Assembly (NCBI RefSeq): GCF_900142985.1
Contig: NZ_LT670849.1
Span: 2,542,001-2,606,000, forward strand
Direction of reading: 5' to 3'
Length of the DNA: 64,000 bases
From: Bradyrhizobium erythrophlei
GTDB lineage: Bacteria > Pseudomonadota > Alphaproteobacteria > Rhizobiales > Xanthobacteraceae
The notes beneath the pieces are model-generated. The model was not told the origin of the DNA, made no database searches, and worked only from the letters and a program-made list of their open reading frames with translations. This document shows positions 53,870-64,000 of the stretch, one piece after another. A program made the position numbers and the translations under genes. Position 1 is the stretch's first letter. Each line of letters begins with the position of its first letter.

Positions 53870-54050
53870 GGGCGCGAAGGTGACTACCTCACGCCGCATA
53901 CGTGGCATCCCGCGACGTCATTCACTCCTTTTGTGCGCGGCCGCACTTGTCGGCATCATGCCCGCGTGCTATGTAAACGATACAGTATAGTTTCCATCGT
54001 GCCAAGCCCGGCAAGCGAATTTTTTGCGGAGCCGGCTTGAGAGGCATGGA
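53870..54050. repeat. Duplicated operator segment, copy 2
   Basis: Same order of blocks as 47195-47365: GCGCGAAGGTGAC, GGCATCC, GTCATTCACTCCTTTTGTGC, the operator, TGCCAAGC and TTTTTTGCGGAGCCGGCTTG. The right end stops before the P450 gene. Confidence 0.75.
53975..54005 (-). promoter_or_regulatory. TetR operator and promoter before the patatin gene
   Basis: Operator AAACGATACAGTATAGTTT at 53975-53993, identical to that at 47284. A minus-strand TTGGCA (54000-54005) and TATCGT (53977-53982) are again 17 bases apart. It is 317 bases before the patatin start. It also lies 190 bases before the divergent P450 gene, which may share control. Confidence 0.7.
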
Positions 54051-54181
54051 TAGCCGAGGAACCCAGTTCTCACCGAAATCAGGAGTCACGGGAGGCCGCC
54101 TTCTTTTAGTGGTTTCCGACTTTGCGGAAACGCCGCTCGGATAACCGGCCTTATTCGTGAGGATGCAGGAACATCTCCCCA

Positions 54182-55375
54182 GTGCACCACCCAGACCGTC
54201 AAGATGATCAAAAGACTTCGTTCTTGAGGAGTGAGAGGAACCAAACTCCGTTTGAACGAATATCCAACGAAGTGGTCAGGATTCGCGGCATCCAACTTGC
54301 GCGCCAGATCCTTCGGAGCGACGGTCTCCGGCAAGCTGGATTCATGGCGGAGATTGCAAATCGATTCACAAAGCGTAGCCGTGCGCCCGTCCTCTTTCAG
54401 GAGGGGGACGCTCATCGGAAACAAAGGAGTGCTACGGCGCGCTTCTTTGCTCCCAAGGTCGTCGCTACTCGCTACCGTCAACTTATGCTGGAGCAGAGCA
54501 AGCGATTGATGAAGGACTTGCGTTCGACCGGCCGCGCTCAACTGGATTCGCTGGGCCTGGAGCTGTCTGTCGCCGTGACCGCCGAGATAGTTGGGCTGAC
54601 TGATCGGTGCAGCCCTGGTTTGGCAAACCGGTTAAGTAGCTTCTGCAACGAAGAGCAGCAGAGTTCCGGAAGGCTGGCGACCTTCACAAGAATGGCCTTT
54701 GCCCTTTATCGGATGGTGCGGTTTTTCTTATGCGACGTGATGCCGGCGATAAGGTCGCGCAGGATTGTTCGGCGGCAAGACATCATTTCGCATCTGATCG
54801 ATCAAGGCTACAGCAACCGGGAAATTCTTATCGAGTGCATAACCTACGGCGCAGCGGGCGTCGCGACAACCCGCGAACTGATCGTTGTGGCTGCCTGGCA
54901 TCTCTTTGACCGCATGGATCTGCGGATGCGGTTTCTGAATGGTGACGAAATCGACCGAATCGCAATCCTTGAGGAGGTGATTAGACTTGAACCTGTCGTT
55001 GGCCTGCTTTATCGGCGCGCCGAACAGAACCTGCTTCTCGACAACAACGGACGAGCGGAAAGTATATCGGCCGGCACGTTGCTCGCGATAGACATTCGAG
55101 CCGTCAACGTCGATCCCGCGGCCGCGGGAGTCTGTCCTTACAGACTCGATCCGGACCGACGGATTGAGGATCATAGATTTCCCGGAAGCCTGATGAGTTT
55201 TGGTGATGGTCCGCATCGTTGTCCCGGTGCAGCGGTCGCATTGCTAGAAAGCGCAATTTTCCTCAACCACCTTTTTAGGGTTCCTGGAATTCGGCTGACG
55301 CACACGCCTACGATGACGTCGAATCCACTAGTCGAAAGCTACGAACTCCGGGGTGCCATCGTCGAGTGCAACTAG
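54182..55375 (+). CDS. Cytochrome P450
   Basis: 397 residues. The heme loop SFGDGPHRCPGAAVALLE has Cys 347; the ExxR is in LEEVIRLEP; the I-helix reads YGAAGVATTRELIV, with the AGxxTTRE oxygen-activation pattern. This is a normal bacterial soluble P450. The start is a GTG at 54182 with a modest AGGA upstream, so the N-terminus is not certain. No ferredoxin or reductase gene is adjacent. Divergent from the patatin gene across the duplicated operator region. Unlike the P450 at 590, its oxygen-binding helix is canonical. Confidence 0.9.
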   Translation: MHHPDRQDDQKTSFLRSERNQTPFERISNEVVRIRGIQLARQILRSDGLRQAGFMAEIANRFTKRSRAPVLFQEGDAHRKQRSATARFFAPKVVATRYRQLMLEQSKRLMKDLRSTGRAQLDSLGLELSVAVTAEIVGLTDRCSPGLANRLSSFCNEEQQSSGRLATFTRMAFALYRMVRFFLCDVMPAIRSRRIVRRQDIISHLIDQGYSNREILIECITYGAAGVATTRELIVVAAWHLFDRMDLRMRFLNGDEIDRIAILEEVIRLEPVVGLLYRRAEQNLLLDNNGRAESISAGTLLAIDIRAVNVDPAAAGVCPYRLDPDRRIEDHRFPGSLMSFGDGPHRCPGAAVALLESAIFLNHLFRVPGIRLTHTPTMTSNPLVESYELRGAIVECN

Positions 55376-55384
55376 CGCCTTCAA

Positions 55385-55510
55385 TCAGGCTTTACCGGCT
55401 CGCTTCTGGTTGATCAGGTCAATCAAGGCAGTCTCATAGTGGTCCTCGAACTTCTCAGGCCCGAACGACCCAGACTCCTGGTTGACGATATGCTTGGCAA
55501 GATCGAGCAT
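55385..55510 (-). pseudogene. ku: C-terminal remnant of a Ku DNA-repair gene
   Basis: Reading from ATG 55510 the 41 codons begin MLDLAKHIVNQESGSF and include FEDHYETALIDLINQKRAGK, which is the C-terminal region of bacterial Ku (the end-binding protein of non-homologous end joining). The rest of Ku, about 240 residues, is missing. The sequence upstream (to 55650) does not continue the family. No LigD gene is in the window. A vestige rather than a functional gene. Confidence 0.75.
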
Positions 55511-55734
55511 ACTCCCCTCCCAAAGGTGACGCCCCAACACCGACTGGATCACCTCTGTCCCGCCGTGGCACCTCGTTAAAGGACGGTTGCAGCTGCATTT
55601 GGCCGGCTATATTAGGTCTCGCGGATGCTTATAAGAATGCCGTAAATATAGCGGAGCGGGACCGGTCCCGCGCGGCGCGGCCCTTGCTGCCGAAGAAGAG
55701 CGCGTTTTTCCGACCCATTCTTCGATTGGCTGAC

Positions 55735-56847
55735 TCAGGTTAACTTGGTGCGACGCTCGGTTTCGGCAGCTTCCTCAACTGCCGCGATCACCCGATGCAG
55801 CGCGACCGCGTCGTCGAAGCTTGGCGCCGTGTGGGTGCCTTCCTGCAGGTCCTTGGCCATTCTGGCGTAGTTGCGGGCGATGTTCCCGGGGATCACCTCC
55901 ACAGGGAAGCCAGTACGGTAGGACGCAGGAACCTCCAGCGTCTGGAACGCCTTCTGGTCGCCCCGCGCACCCTTGAGCGAGAGCGGCACGAGCTGCGCGT
56001 GGCCGAAGGGGCCGGATACCCGGATATCTCCCTTCGTGCCGTTGATCTCCCAGAGGAGGCCGTCGCCGTCCCGCGCCATCCCGCCGCGATAGTGAATGGA
56101 GACGGGTGCGCCGTTGGTCAATACTCCGCTCACCAGTACCTGGTCAGGAGCGGACACAGGCAACGTCTCGCCGGTATCGGCGACAAGCGCCGTGGTACGC
56201 CTAGTGGAGAGCACCGAAGATACATCTGCGAACTTGCCCAGCACATCGGTAAGCGCAGCGAGCGTATGTCCCACCGGAATCGTCAGCATGGTGGCGCCAC
56301 CAGCCTTGTCGAGCAGATAGGCATTGTCTTTCTTCTGAGGGATGACCCCGCCCCAGCCACCGCCTCGCGCGATTAGTGTGGTCGACAGCACCTCGCCGAC
56401 GAAGCCGTCCGCGATGAGCTTCTTCAAATACTCAATTTCCGGGGCGACACGCGCTTGCGTTCCGATCACGCCCAACACGCCCTTGGCCCGGGCGACCGCG
56501 GCGAGTTTCTCGGCTTCCGCCAGGCCGTTGCCCAGAGGCCATTCGCAATAGACGTGTTTGCCCGCTTCGATCGCCGCCTTAACGATCTCCAGATGATGGG
56601 TCACCTTGACCGTGACGGTCACGATGTCGATCTCGGGTGCCGAAACCATCTCCGCAACATTTGCGTATGCCTTCGGCAGACCCATAGCGGCGGCCGCCGC
56701 TTGGGAACTTTCCAGGCTGGTGTTAGCGACGCCGGCGATCTCGAAGCTCTCAGGCAGCGCGCGCAGCGCAGGGACATGGCCTCGGGCTGCCCAGCTCCTG
56801 CCAGGTTGCAACCCGACGATGCCCACCTTGAAGCGTTGTTCAGTCAT
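55735..56847 (-). CDS. Gfo/Idh/MocA-family oxidoreductase
   Basis: 370 residues. The N-terminal NAD(P)-binding Rossmann fold is KVGIVGLQPGRSWAARGH, with the turn EIAGVANTSLES and EWPLGNGLAEA in the place of the CEKP motif. The C-terminal domain binds a sugar or other cyclic substrate (LISVHYRGG, HTAPSFDDAVALHRVI). The usual catalytic EKP lysine is replaced here by EWP, which is seen in some subfamilies and may mean a different substrate. Starts ATG 56847 with GGAGA. It lies next to an aldo/keto reductase gene on the same strand (124-base gap), and the two could form a redox pathway. Confidence 0.9.
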   Translation of the reverse strand: MTEQRFKVGIVGLQPGRSWAARGHVPALRALPESFEIAGVANTSLESSQAAAAAMGLPKAYANVAEMVSAPEIDIVTVTVKVTHHLEIVKAAIEAGKHVYCEWPLGNGLAEAEKLAAVARAKGVLGVIGTQARVAPEIEYLKKLIADGFVGEVLSTTLIARGGGWGGVIPQKKDNAYLLDKAGGATMLTIPVGHTLAALTDVLGKFADVSSVLSTRRTTALVADTGETLPVSAPDQVLVSGVLTNGAPVSIHYRGGMARDGDGLLWEINGTKGDIRVSGPFGHAQLVPLSLKGARGDQKAFQTLEVPASYRTGFPVEVIPGNIARNYARMAKDLQEGTHTAPSFDDAVALHRVIAAVEEAAETERRTKLT

Positions 56848-56970
56848 AATGTTCGGTTCTCCATCGGCCTGTCTCGGCCGGGCCGTAGTTTGTGCTCAAG
56901 CCCATACAAGCCGGAGGCCGATGGTTGAGACCACAAGGGCGCTCCGGCCGATTCACGCGTCTTCATCTGG

Positions 56971-59012
<2,042 letters not shown>

Positions 59013-59161
59013 GTAGGGCGAATGGCGGATAGCGCGTACCACCGGTGACCGGCGTTGTGCTGCGGACGATATCGCGCCGGACGAGGACGACGAGGCGATC
59101 ACCTTGTCAGCGCGGTCGGTTGCTGCGCACGCGCCGCGATCGACCGCCCGTCCGGTGTCCT

Positions 59162-60076
59162 TCAAGACGCCTTCGCGCGATTCCGATAGACCACCTCCTT
59201 GGCCAGATCGACGAAGGCACGAAAGCTCGCGGCCATGTGGCGGCGTCCCGGATAATAGAGGCAATATCCGGGATAGGAGGGCGTCCACTCGCTTAGAACT
59301 TCAATCAGCCTGCCTGAGGCGATGTCATCAGCAACCGTCCACTCGCCTACATAGGCAAGACCGATACCGGCCCTGCTCGCTTGCGCGATCATCTCGGGCT
59401 CATCGAGTGTGAGGGGCCCCGGCACATCGATCCTCATCGCTTCGCCGTGACGTTCAAACTCCCAGCGGTAGAGGGCGCCGCTTGAATAGCGCGCGCGGAT
59501 GCATTCATGATCCATCAGATCGGCCGGCGCGGTGGGCCGGGACCTGTTTGCGAAATAGCTTGGCGCCCCGACCACGACATGCCGCGTATGTGGACCAAGC
59601 GGCATCGCGATCATGTCCTGCGGAACCGCTTCAGCCAAACGCACCCCGGCGTCGAACCCGTCCGTGATGATGTCGATCAGCCGCCCCTCGGTTACGATTT
59701 CGATCTTCATCTCGCTATAGCGACGAAGATACTCGACGACGAAGGGCATCAGCAGCCGGCGTCCCCCGGCGAGCGAGCAACTGAATCGTAGTGTGCCTGT
59801 CGGTTTGCGGCTGTGATCGGCGATCGCCTGAGCGGCATTGCGGATGTCCGACAGCGCCGGCGCGATTGCCTCGACGTATTCGCGGCCAGCACTCGTCAGG
59901 GCGACGTTGCGCGTCGTGCGGTTGAAGAGGCGAACGCCAAGACGGTTCTCAAGACCGGCGACGGCATTGCCGATCGCTGTCGGTGACATCTCAAGTTCGC
60001 GTGCCGCCGCACGGAAGCTTCCTAGCCTGGCGATGGCGACCACAGCCTCGAGTTCCATCAGTCCACTCTTGTGCAT
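59162..60076 (-). CDS. LysR-type regulator
   Basis: 304 residues from ATG 60076; an upstream open frame of 118 codons is rejected because the winged helix ([40 protein letters not shown]) starts here. A LysR effector domain follows. It is 102 bases from, and divergent to, the aldo/keto reductase gene at 60179, which it probably regulates. It is similar in layout to the regulator at 58113, suggesting a duplicated regulator/reductase module. Confidence 0.9.
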   Translation of the reverse strand: MHKSGLMELEAVVAIARLGSFRAAARELEMSPTAIGNAVAGLENRLGVRLFNRTTRNVALTSAGREYVEAIAPALSDIRNAAQAIADHSRKPTGTLRFSCSLAGGRRLLMPFVVEYLRRYSEMKIEIVTEGRLIDIITDGFDAGVRLAEAVPQDMIAMPLGPHTRHVVVGAPSYFANRSRPTAPADLMDHECIRARYSSGALYRWEFERHGEAMRIDVPGPLTLDEPEMIAQASRAGIGLAYVGEWTVADDIASGRLIEVLSEWTPSYPGYCLYYPGRRHMAASFRAFVDLAKEVVYRNRAKAS

Positions 60077-60178
60077 TGTCACGATTCTCTGGATACGCCA
60101 TCGCAGTTTATCTCGATTATCGAGACGATCAAAGTCCGTTATGGGAGAAGCCATACTCAATGACGCAAGGCGGTCGGA

Positions 60179-61180
60179 ATGCCCAAAGCCCCCATCACCA
60201 ACATCACCTTCGGCACCATGACGCTCGGCTACCGCGGATACGGAGCCCGGGTTCATGACGCTGCGACCGCAGACGCAATGCTTGGCGCCGTCTTGGAATT
60301 TGGCCACAACCAGCTCGACACGTGCTCTGTCTATGGCGATGGAAGCTGCGAACAGATGTTGGGTGATCTCCGCGCCGGCGAACGGTTCGGCATCGCCACG
60401 CGGATTCCTTCCGGAAACACTCGCGGCCACGAACCTGAGAATCTGAAGCGAGTCTTCAAGGAGTCCCTGGCGCGCCTGAAGACCGACAAGGTCAAGATCT
60501 TCTATTTAGTGACGCGCGACAACGCAACGCCGATCGAATCGACGCTGTCGACCGTTCAGGAACTTCATGATGAAGGCCTGTTTGAAGAGTTCGGCGTCAG
60601 CAATTTCAGCGCGTGGCACGTGGCAGAGACATCGGAAATAGCCGCGCGCCATGGATGGATAAGGCCGAGCGTCTACCAGGGAATGTACAACGCGATCACG
60701 CGTGCGGTTGAACCGGAACTGTTCAAATGCCTCGGCAACTATGGCATCCGCTTCCATGCTTTCAATCCGCTGGCCGGCGGCGCTTTCAGCAGGAATTTTG
60801 CCGATAGCGCTGCGGTAGCCGGTTCGCGTTTCGACAGCTCAACTGCTCAAGGAAAACTGTATCGCGATCGCTATCTGAACGACGCCTATCTCGATGCCTT
60901 GGCGGAAATCCACCGATCGTGTGTGGGCCATGGTCTCGATGCGGTCTCCGTGGCGCTGCGCTGGCTGATTCATCACTCCCAGCTAAACGCCGGACGCAAC
61001 GACGGCGTCATCATCGGCGCCTCTTCACTGGAGCATCTGCGGCACAATCTTACGGCCGTGACTGAAGGTCCGTTGCCACCCGATGTCCTGATTGCGATCG
61101 ACGATGCAGCCCTCAAGGCCCAGCCGAAATGGCCACCCTATTTCTTCGGCAACGAGGTCTTCGGTCCTGGAGCGAAGTGA
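60179..61180 (+). CDS. AKR7-like aldo/keto reductase with altered active site
   Basis: 333 residues of the AKR7 (aflatoxin aldehyde reductase-like) type. Asp 47 and Tyr 52 in QLDTCSVYGDG are kept, but the lysine of IATK is Arg 75 (IATRIPS) and the histidine of FYLHAPD is Val 111 (FYLVTRD). The remaining landmarks (EFGVSNFSAWHV, FHAFNPLAGG, ALRWLIHHSQL) fit the family. Loss of Lys and His, which activate the tyrosine and polarise the carbonyl, predicts low or changed activity. Divergent from the LysR gene at 59162. Confidence 0.85.
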   Translation: MPKAPITNITFGTMTLGYRGYGARVHDAATADAMLGAVLEFGHNQLDTCSVYGDGSCEQMLGDLRAGERFGIATRIPSGNTRGHEPENLKRVFKESLARLKTDKVKIFYLVTRDNATPIESTLSTVQELHDEGLFEEFGVSNFSAWHVAETSEIAARHGWIRPSVYQGMYNAITRAVEPELFKCLGNYGIRFHAFNPLAGGAFSRNFADSAAVAGSRFDSSTAQGKLYRDRYLNDAYLDALAEIHRSCVGHGLDAVSVALRWLIHHSQLNAGRNDGVIIGASSLEHLRHNLTAVTEGPLPPDVLIAIDDAALKAQPKWPPYFFGNEVFGPGAK

Positions 61181-61395
61181 AGCGCGGTTGTAGAGTTAAA
61201 GAGCAACCGTCGGGTTGGAGCGGCGGCTGGCCGTCCCGGTCGGCTCAGCCCGCAAAGTCGGAACGCGAAGACCGAGACATTATAACAACAGTCGTCGTGC
61301 AAAATTCCAAAATGCTGACCCGGACGCGTGGTTAAGAAAACGTTAACTGATTTGTGGAGATATAAGCGCACCGATGATTCCAGAAGGAGTTCTCG

Positions 61396-61572
61396 ATGGC
61401 GAAGTTTGCGATTGGCGAGACGGTCGATAACGCAGCCGACGACCATGAGGTGGGTAAGGTCATCGCCGTGTTCCCAACAGACGACGGCCACTTTAGATAC
61501 GCGGTTGACATGGAAGGGTACGGCGCGCTCCAGTTTTTCAACGAAGAAAAACTAGTCGTTCACCCCTGCTAG
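61396..61572 (+). CDS. Small conserved protein
   Basis: 58 residues, ATG 61396 with AGAAGGAG six bases before. Opens MAKFAIGETVDNAADDHEVG, followed by KVIAVFPTDDGHFRYAVDME and QFFNEEKLV. This looks like a beta-barrel small protein of the kind seen with CarD-like/hypervariable small regulators in bradyrhizobia (pattern VGxV+AVFPT-DGxFRYAVD). Function unknown. Preceded by a 215-base gap. Confidence 0.75.
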   Translation: MAKFAIGETVDNAADDHEVGKVIAVFPTDDGHFRYAVDMEGYGALQFFNEEKLVVHPC

Positions 61573-61904
61573 GAATGGCTCATGATGGGCCGCGCAACGC
61601 GGCCCGTGGTGAGGCCAATTCGCAAGATCAAACTCGATCGTGTGTACGCGCAACCGTGGGGTCCGCGTTACCCCCGCGAACGGAAGTAGTTTGGCGAGCC
61701 CTTAAGGTCCGGAAATGGGATGGACCGGCCGTGCTCCCGCCCCGAACCACTCAGACAATGAGCGGAGGGCTGAGAAGCACGAGGAGCAGATCGCCATGCC
61801 CCATAATAAAACCGCTACCGTCGCACAAACCATTGGCATCGATACGGGCAAGAATAAGGGCCATAACCCGACATGCGGTCAGGTCCATCGCCACAGAGAC
61901 ATCA
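61573..61904. other. Intergenic with a transposase remnant
   Basis: 330 bases. The only structure seen is the IS110-type remnant described separately, with its typical purine-rich leader (ATGAGCGGAGGGCTGAGAAG). Confidence 0.5.
61796..61855 (+). pseudogene. IS110-type transposase N-terminal remnant
   Basis: Twenty codons read MPHNKTATVAQTIGIDTGKN, the start of IS110-family transposases (GIDTGKN is the DEDD-type catalytic strand). The match ends at once and the frame is truncated. No terminal repeats are present. A mark of past insertion or deletion. Confidence 0.6.
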
Positions 61905-62936
61905 TCATGCGGTTTGAGCAGTGGGAATATCGAGACCGACTACATCAATCCCTTCTACACGTCCGCGAATTGGAAGCCGCCCCAGATCGCGAACCTTCAC
62001 CGGCAGTGCGGACCGAAACTGCTCCATGCCCGCTCGCGATGCGAGAAAACCGCCCTCAACGCTGCGGCTGAGTTCCTCAAGTCGCGCAGCCGCGTTCATG
62101 ACATCGCCGTTGAAGACGATCGCGCGCTTTATGTCGCCGATTTCGCCGACGATCACCGCTCCAAAATGTAGACTTCCGCGAATGCGGGGTAGGACTCCGA
62201 ACTCCCGCTCAAGCTGGCCAGCTGCGAGCGATAATTCATCGCGCATCGCTATGAAACAACGCAGCGGACGGCAATCGACTGCGCCGCTGCGTTCGCGCCA
62301 GGTCACGATCACCTCGTCGCCGACATAGTTAAGGACTTCACCCCGATAATCGACCACGGCAAGGGTAAGCAGACGAAAGGTGCGATCGAGCAGGCGATGA
62401 ATGGCGATCCCGCCGAGCCGCTCGGCCAGTCCCGTTGATCCCGCTATATCGACAAAAAGCACGAAGCGGTTTTCCTCGACCGGGAGATGATATCGCCCAG
62501 TGACGAAGTTTAGGAATGCGCGGGGCCCGATGATGTTGGCGATCCCGAGAACGAGGTTGGCCAAAACCACGAATACAACGGAGTAGACGATAGATATCCA
62601 GAAGGTCTTGCGAGACGGATCGGGAGGAACCCGCGCGATAATCTCACCCAACTGGAAGTACAGAATGGGAACGATGATAGCCGCATAGATTGCGGTTCGC
62701 ACCAGCAGATTGGCTGTGAACGAAAGGCTACCAAGCCACGGACGCATCGGACCTTCCAGGACGAACAGCGAGATGCCGCCGAGCGCGACCCCAAGAAAGA
62801 CTCCATACGCAATCCCTGCCGCTATCGCAGAAGGCGACATGAGACCATTTGCAACAACGAAAGCGACTCCTCCGATCGCGCTGGCAACGGTGACGACCGC
62901 AAGCAGTCGCAGCTTTCTTTCAAGCCGTGCGTTCAT
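61905..62936 (-). CDS. Membrane-bound class III adenylate/guanylate cyclase
   Basis: 343 residues. Six hydrophobic helices (residues ~10-150, with GGVAFVVANGLMSPSAIAAG and AIYAAIIVPILYFQLGEII among them) precede the cyclase domain. The metal-binding aspartates are in FVLFVDIAGSTGLAERLGG and VLNYVGDEVIVTW. The base and transition-state residues are in GDIKRAIVFNGDVMNAAARL (Asn and Arg in place). It is likely an active dimeric cyclase, specificity (cAMP or cGMP) not decidable. It has no attached output domain, unlike the one at 5451. Confidence 0.92.
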   Translation of the reverse strand: MNARLERKLRLLAVVTVASAIGGVAFVVANGLMSPSAIAAGIAYGVFLGVALGGISLFVLEGPMRPWLGSLSFTANLLVRTAIYAAIIVPILYFQLGEIIARVPPDPSRKTFWISIVYSVVFVVLANLVLGIANIIGPRAFLNFVTGRYHLPVEENRFVLFVDIAGSTGLAERLGGIAIHRLLDRTFRLLTLAVVDYRGEVLNYVGDEVIVTWRERSGAVDCRPLRCFIAMRDELSLAAGQLEREFGVLPRIRGSLHFGAVIVGEIGDIKRAIVFNGDVMNAAARLEELSRSVEGGFLASRAGMEQFRSALPVKVRDLGRLPIRGRVEGIDVVGLDIPTAQTA

Positions 62937-63169
62937 CGGACCCTCATCTGTCTATAGCGCTAAGAGAGGCGACATGCGCCCTTTGCAACACAGTATAACC
63001 ACGAGAATTGCTTCCTAGTCCGTTGCGGGACGTATCGCGGACATTGCCACCGAAGATATATATTTGCGGGGCGCAACGTTCGGCTCTTCCAATTCGACCC
63101 TCCTTCTGTATCGTCGGCCAATTGGAGCGAGCCGAGCTTGCGCCTAACCGTTTTCAAACGGAGGAAACG

Positions 63170-64000
63170 ATGACCACGCGCCGGGATTTCATCAAGACCG
63201 CAGTCGCGGCAACCGTCGGCACCTCGGCCTTCGGGCAAGCAACACAAGCAAAGACGGATCCTGCGACTGGGCCAAAACAATTGCCACGGGGGCTAACTCT
63301 GCTCTCGATTGCAAAGGCTGGCGGTGCCGAGACACTCGGCGTGAAGTTGCCGAGTGGCATTCTGGACGTCGCGGACGCGCGAGAGGCATTGAAGATCAAC
63401 GCGCCAACGACGCTTGAGGATCTCCTTGCCTCTGGGAATGCTGGTGCTCTCGAGCAACTGATCGCCGCAGGGAAGGACCGACGGGAATTCCTGCGCGACG
63501 AGGTCAATATCAAATTCGGCCGCTTGTTTACGAAGCCCGGGAAGATCGTTTGTGTGGGCTTGAACTATAAGGAACACGCCGAGGAAGCCGGGGAGAAACT
63601 CCCGACAGTGCCCATCCTGTTCAACAAATTCAATAATACACTCAGCGCTCACAATTGCACGATCAAGCTTCCGCCTCGCGAAGTCTCCTATAAGTTCGAC
63701 TATGAGACCGAACTCCTAGTAGTAATGGGAAAGACGGCTCGCAACGTTTCGGAAGCGGAGGCCCTCGACTATGTGGCTGGTTACGCGATTGGACACGACT
63801 TCTCAGCCCGCGATCTGCAGCTCGAGACGGGCGGCCAATGGATGGTCGGCAAGACGTTGGACGATTTCGCGCCCATAGGACCGTACTTCGTATCGGCGGA
63901 TCTAGTGGATCCAAACAATCTGTCTATCGAGACGTTTGTGAACGATGAGACAAAGCCGCGTCAGTCGTCCCATACCTCGAAGTTTATCTTCAATCCGCAG
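63170..64000 (+). CDS. TAT-exported fumarylacetoacetase-family protein (5' part)
   Basis: 277 residues to the window edge, no stop reached. ATG 63170 follows GGAGGAAACG. A twin-arginine signal opens the protein (TTRRDFIKTAVAATVGTSAF). The FAH catalytic domain begins near IVCVGLNYKEHAEEAG, with metal ligands in DYETELLVVMGK (Glu-x-Glu) and GHDFSARDLQLETGGQWMVG, and TLDDFAPIGPYF. FAH-family enzymes cleave or hydrate beta-diketone-type acids in ring degradation. A TAT signal on one is unusual and suggests a periplasmic hydrolase. Confidence 0.9.
   Translation, partial: MTTRRDFIKTAVAATVGTSAFGQATQAKTDPATGPKQLPRGLTLLSIAKAGGAETLGVKLPSGILDVADAREALKINAPTTLEDLLASGNAGALEQLIAAGKDRREFLRDEVNIKFGRLFTKPGKIVCVGLNYKEHAEEAGEKLPTVPILFNKFNNTLSAHNCTIKLPPREVSYKFDYETELLVVMGKTARNVSEAEALDYVAGYAIGHDFSARDLQLETGGQWMVGKTLDDFAPIGPYFVSADLVDPNNLSIETFVNDETKPRQSSHTSKFIFNPQ

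Noticed and set aside
61575..62171. Plus-strand frame antisense to the 3' end of the cyclase gene
   Set aside because: It overlaps the well-supported cyclase and has no RBS. Part of it is only the IS110 remnant in another frame.

Overview
The window looks like chromosomal DNA of an alphaproteobacterium of the Bradyrhizobium/Rhodopseudomonas group. The signs are high GC, many small orphan genes of a type common in bradyrhizobia, tripartite-tricarboxylate/ABC-type binding proteins, TAT-tagged enzymes, a glycine-rich autotransporter, and two families of degenerate intergenic repeats. I found no tRNA, rRNA, CRISPR array, origin or intact transposon. The only mobile-element trace is a short IS110-type transposase remnant.

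Layout. 0-5.4 kb: the 3' end of an M15 peptidase gene, then a tight operon of a cytochrome P450, a 660-residue membrane protein and a DyP-type peroxidase. 5.4-13.2 kb: a 1059-residue cyclase/ATPase/TPR regulator, a caspase-fold protein that has lost both catalytic residues, and small coiled-coil proteins. 13.4-20.5 kb: one 7-kb autotransporter gene. 20.7-32.5 kb: a signalling block with three six-helix histidine kinases, a LuxR-type regulator, a single-domain receiver and a receiver-GGDEF-EAL protein. It surrounds a methyltransferase/alpha-oxoamine-synthase pair and an outer-membrane beta-barrel protein. 32.7-43.5 kb: a run of small orphan genes (two zinc ribbons, a PilZ domain), two periplasmic binding proteins, two secreted-protein genes, a DUF459 protein and most of the intergenic repeats.

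44-55.5 kb is an efflux locus. A TetR repressor, an RND pump operon, a NYN-domain protein and a patatin phospholipase each have the same 19-bp near-palindrome in front of them, AAACKATACNGTATMGTTT or a close variant. A segment of about 170 bp carrying this operator is duplicated, and a 53-bp fragment of the NYN gene lies at the pump promoter, so the locus was assembled by segmental duplication. A second P450 and a 41-codon remnant of a Ku gene follow. 55.7-64 kb: an oxidoreductase, two aldo/keto reductases each divergent from a LysR regulator, a small conserved protein, a membrane-bound cyclase and the 5' part of a TAT-exported fumarylacetoacetase-family gene.

Themes worth following are the TetR regulon and its duplicated operators, the P450-membrane protein-DyP operon, the possible alpha-hydroxyketone signalling block at 20.7-32.5 kb, and three proteins with missing catalytic residues (caspase, SGNH and AKR7-like folds). 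All functions are read from sequence motifs without database searches.
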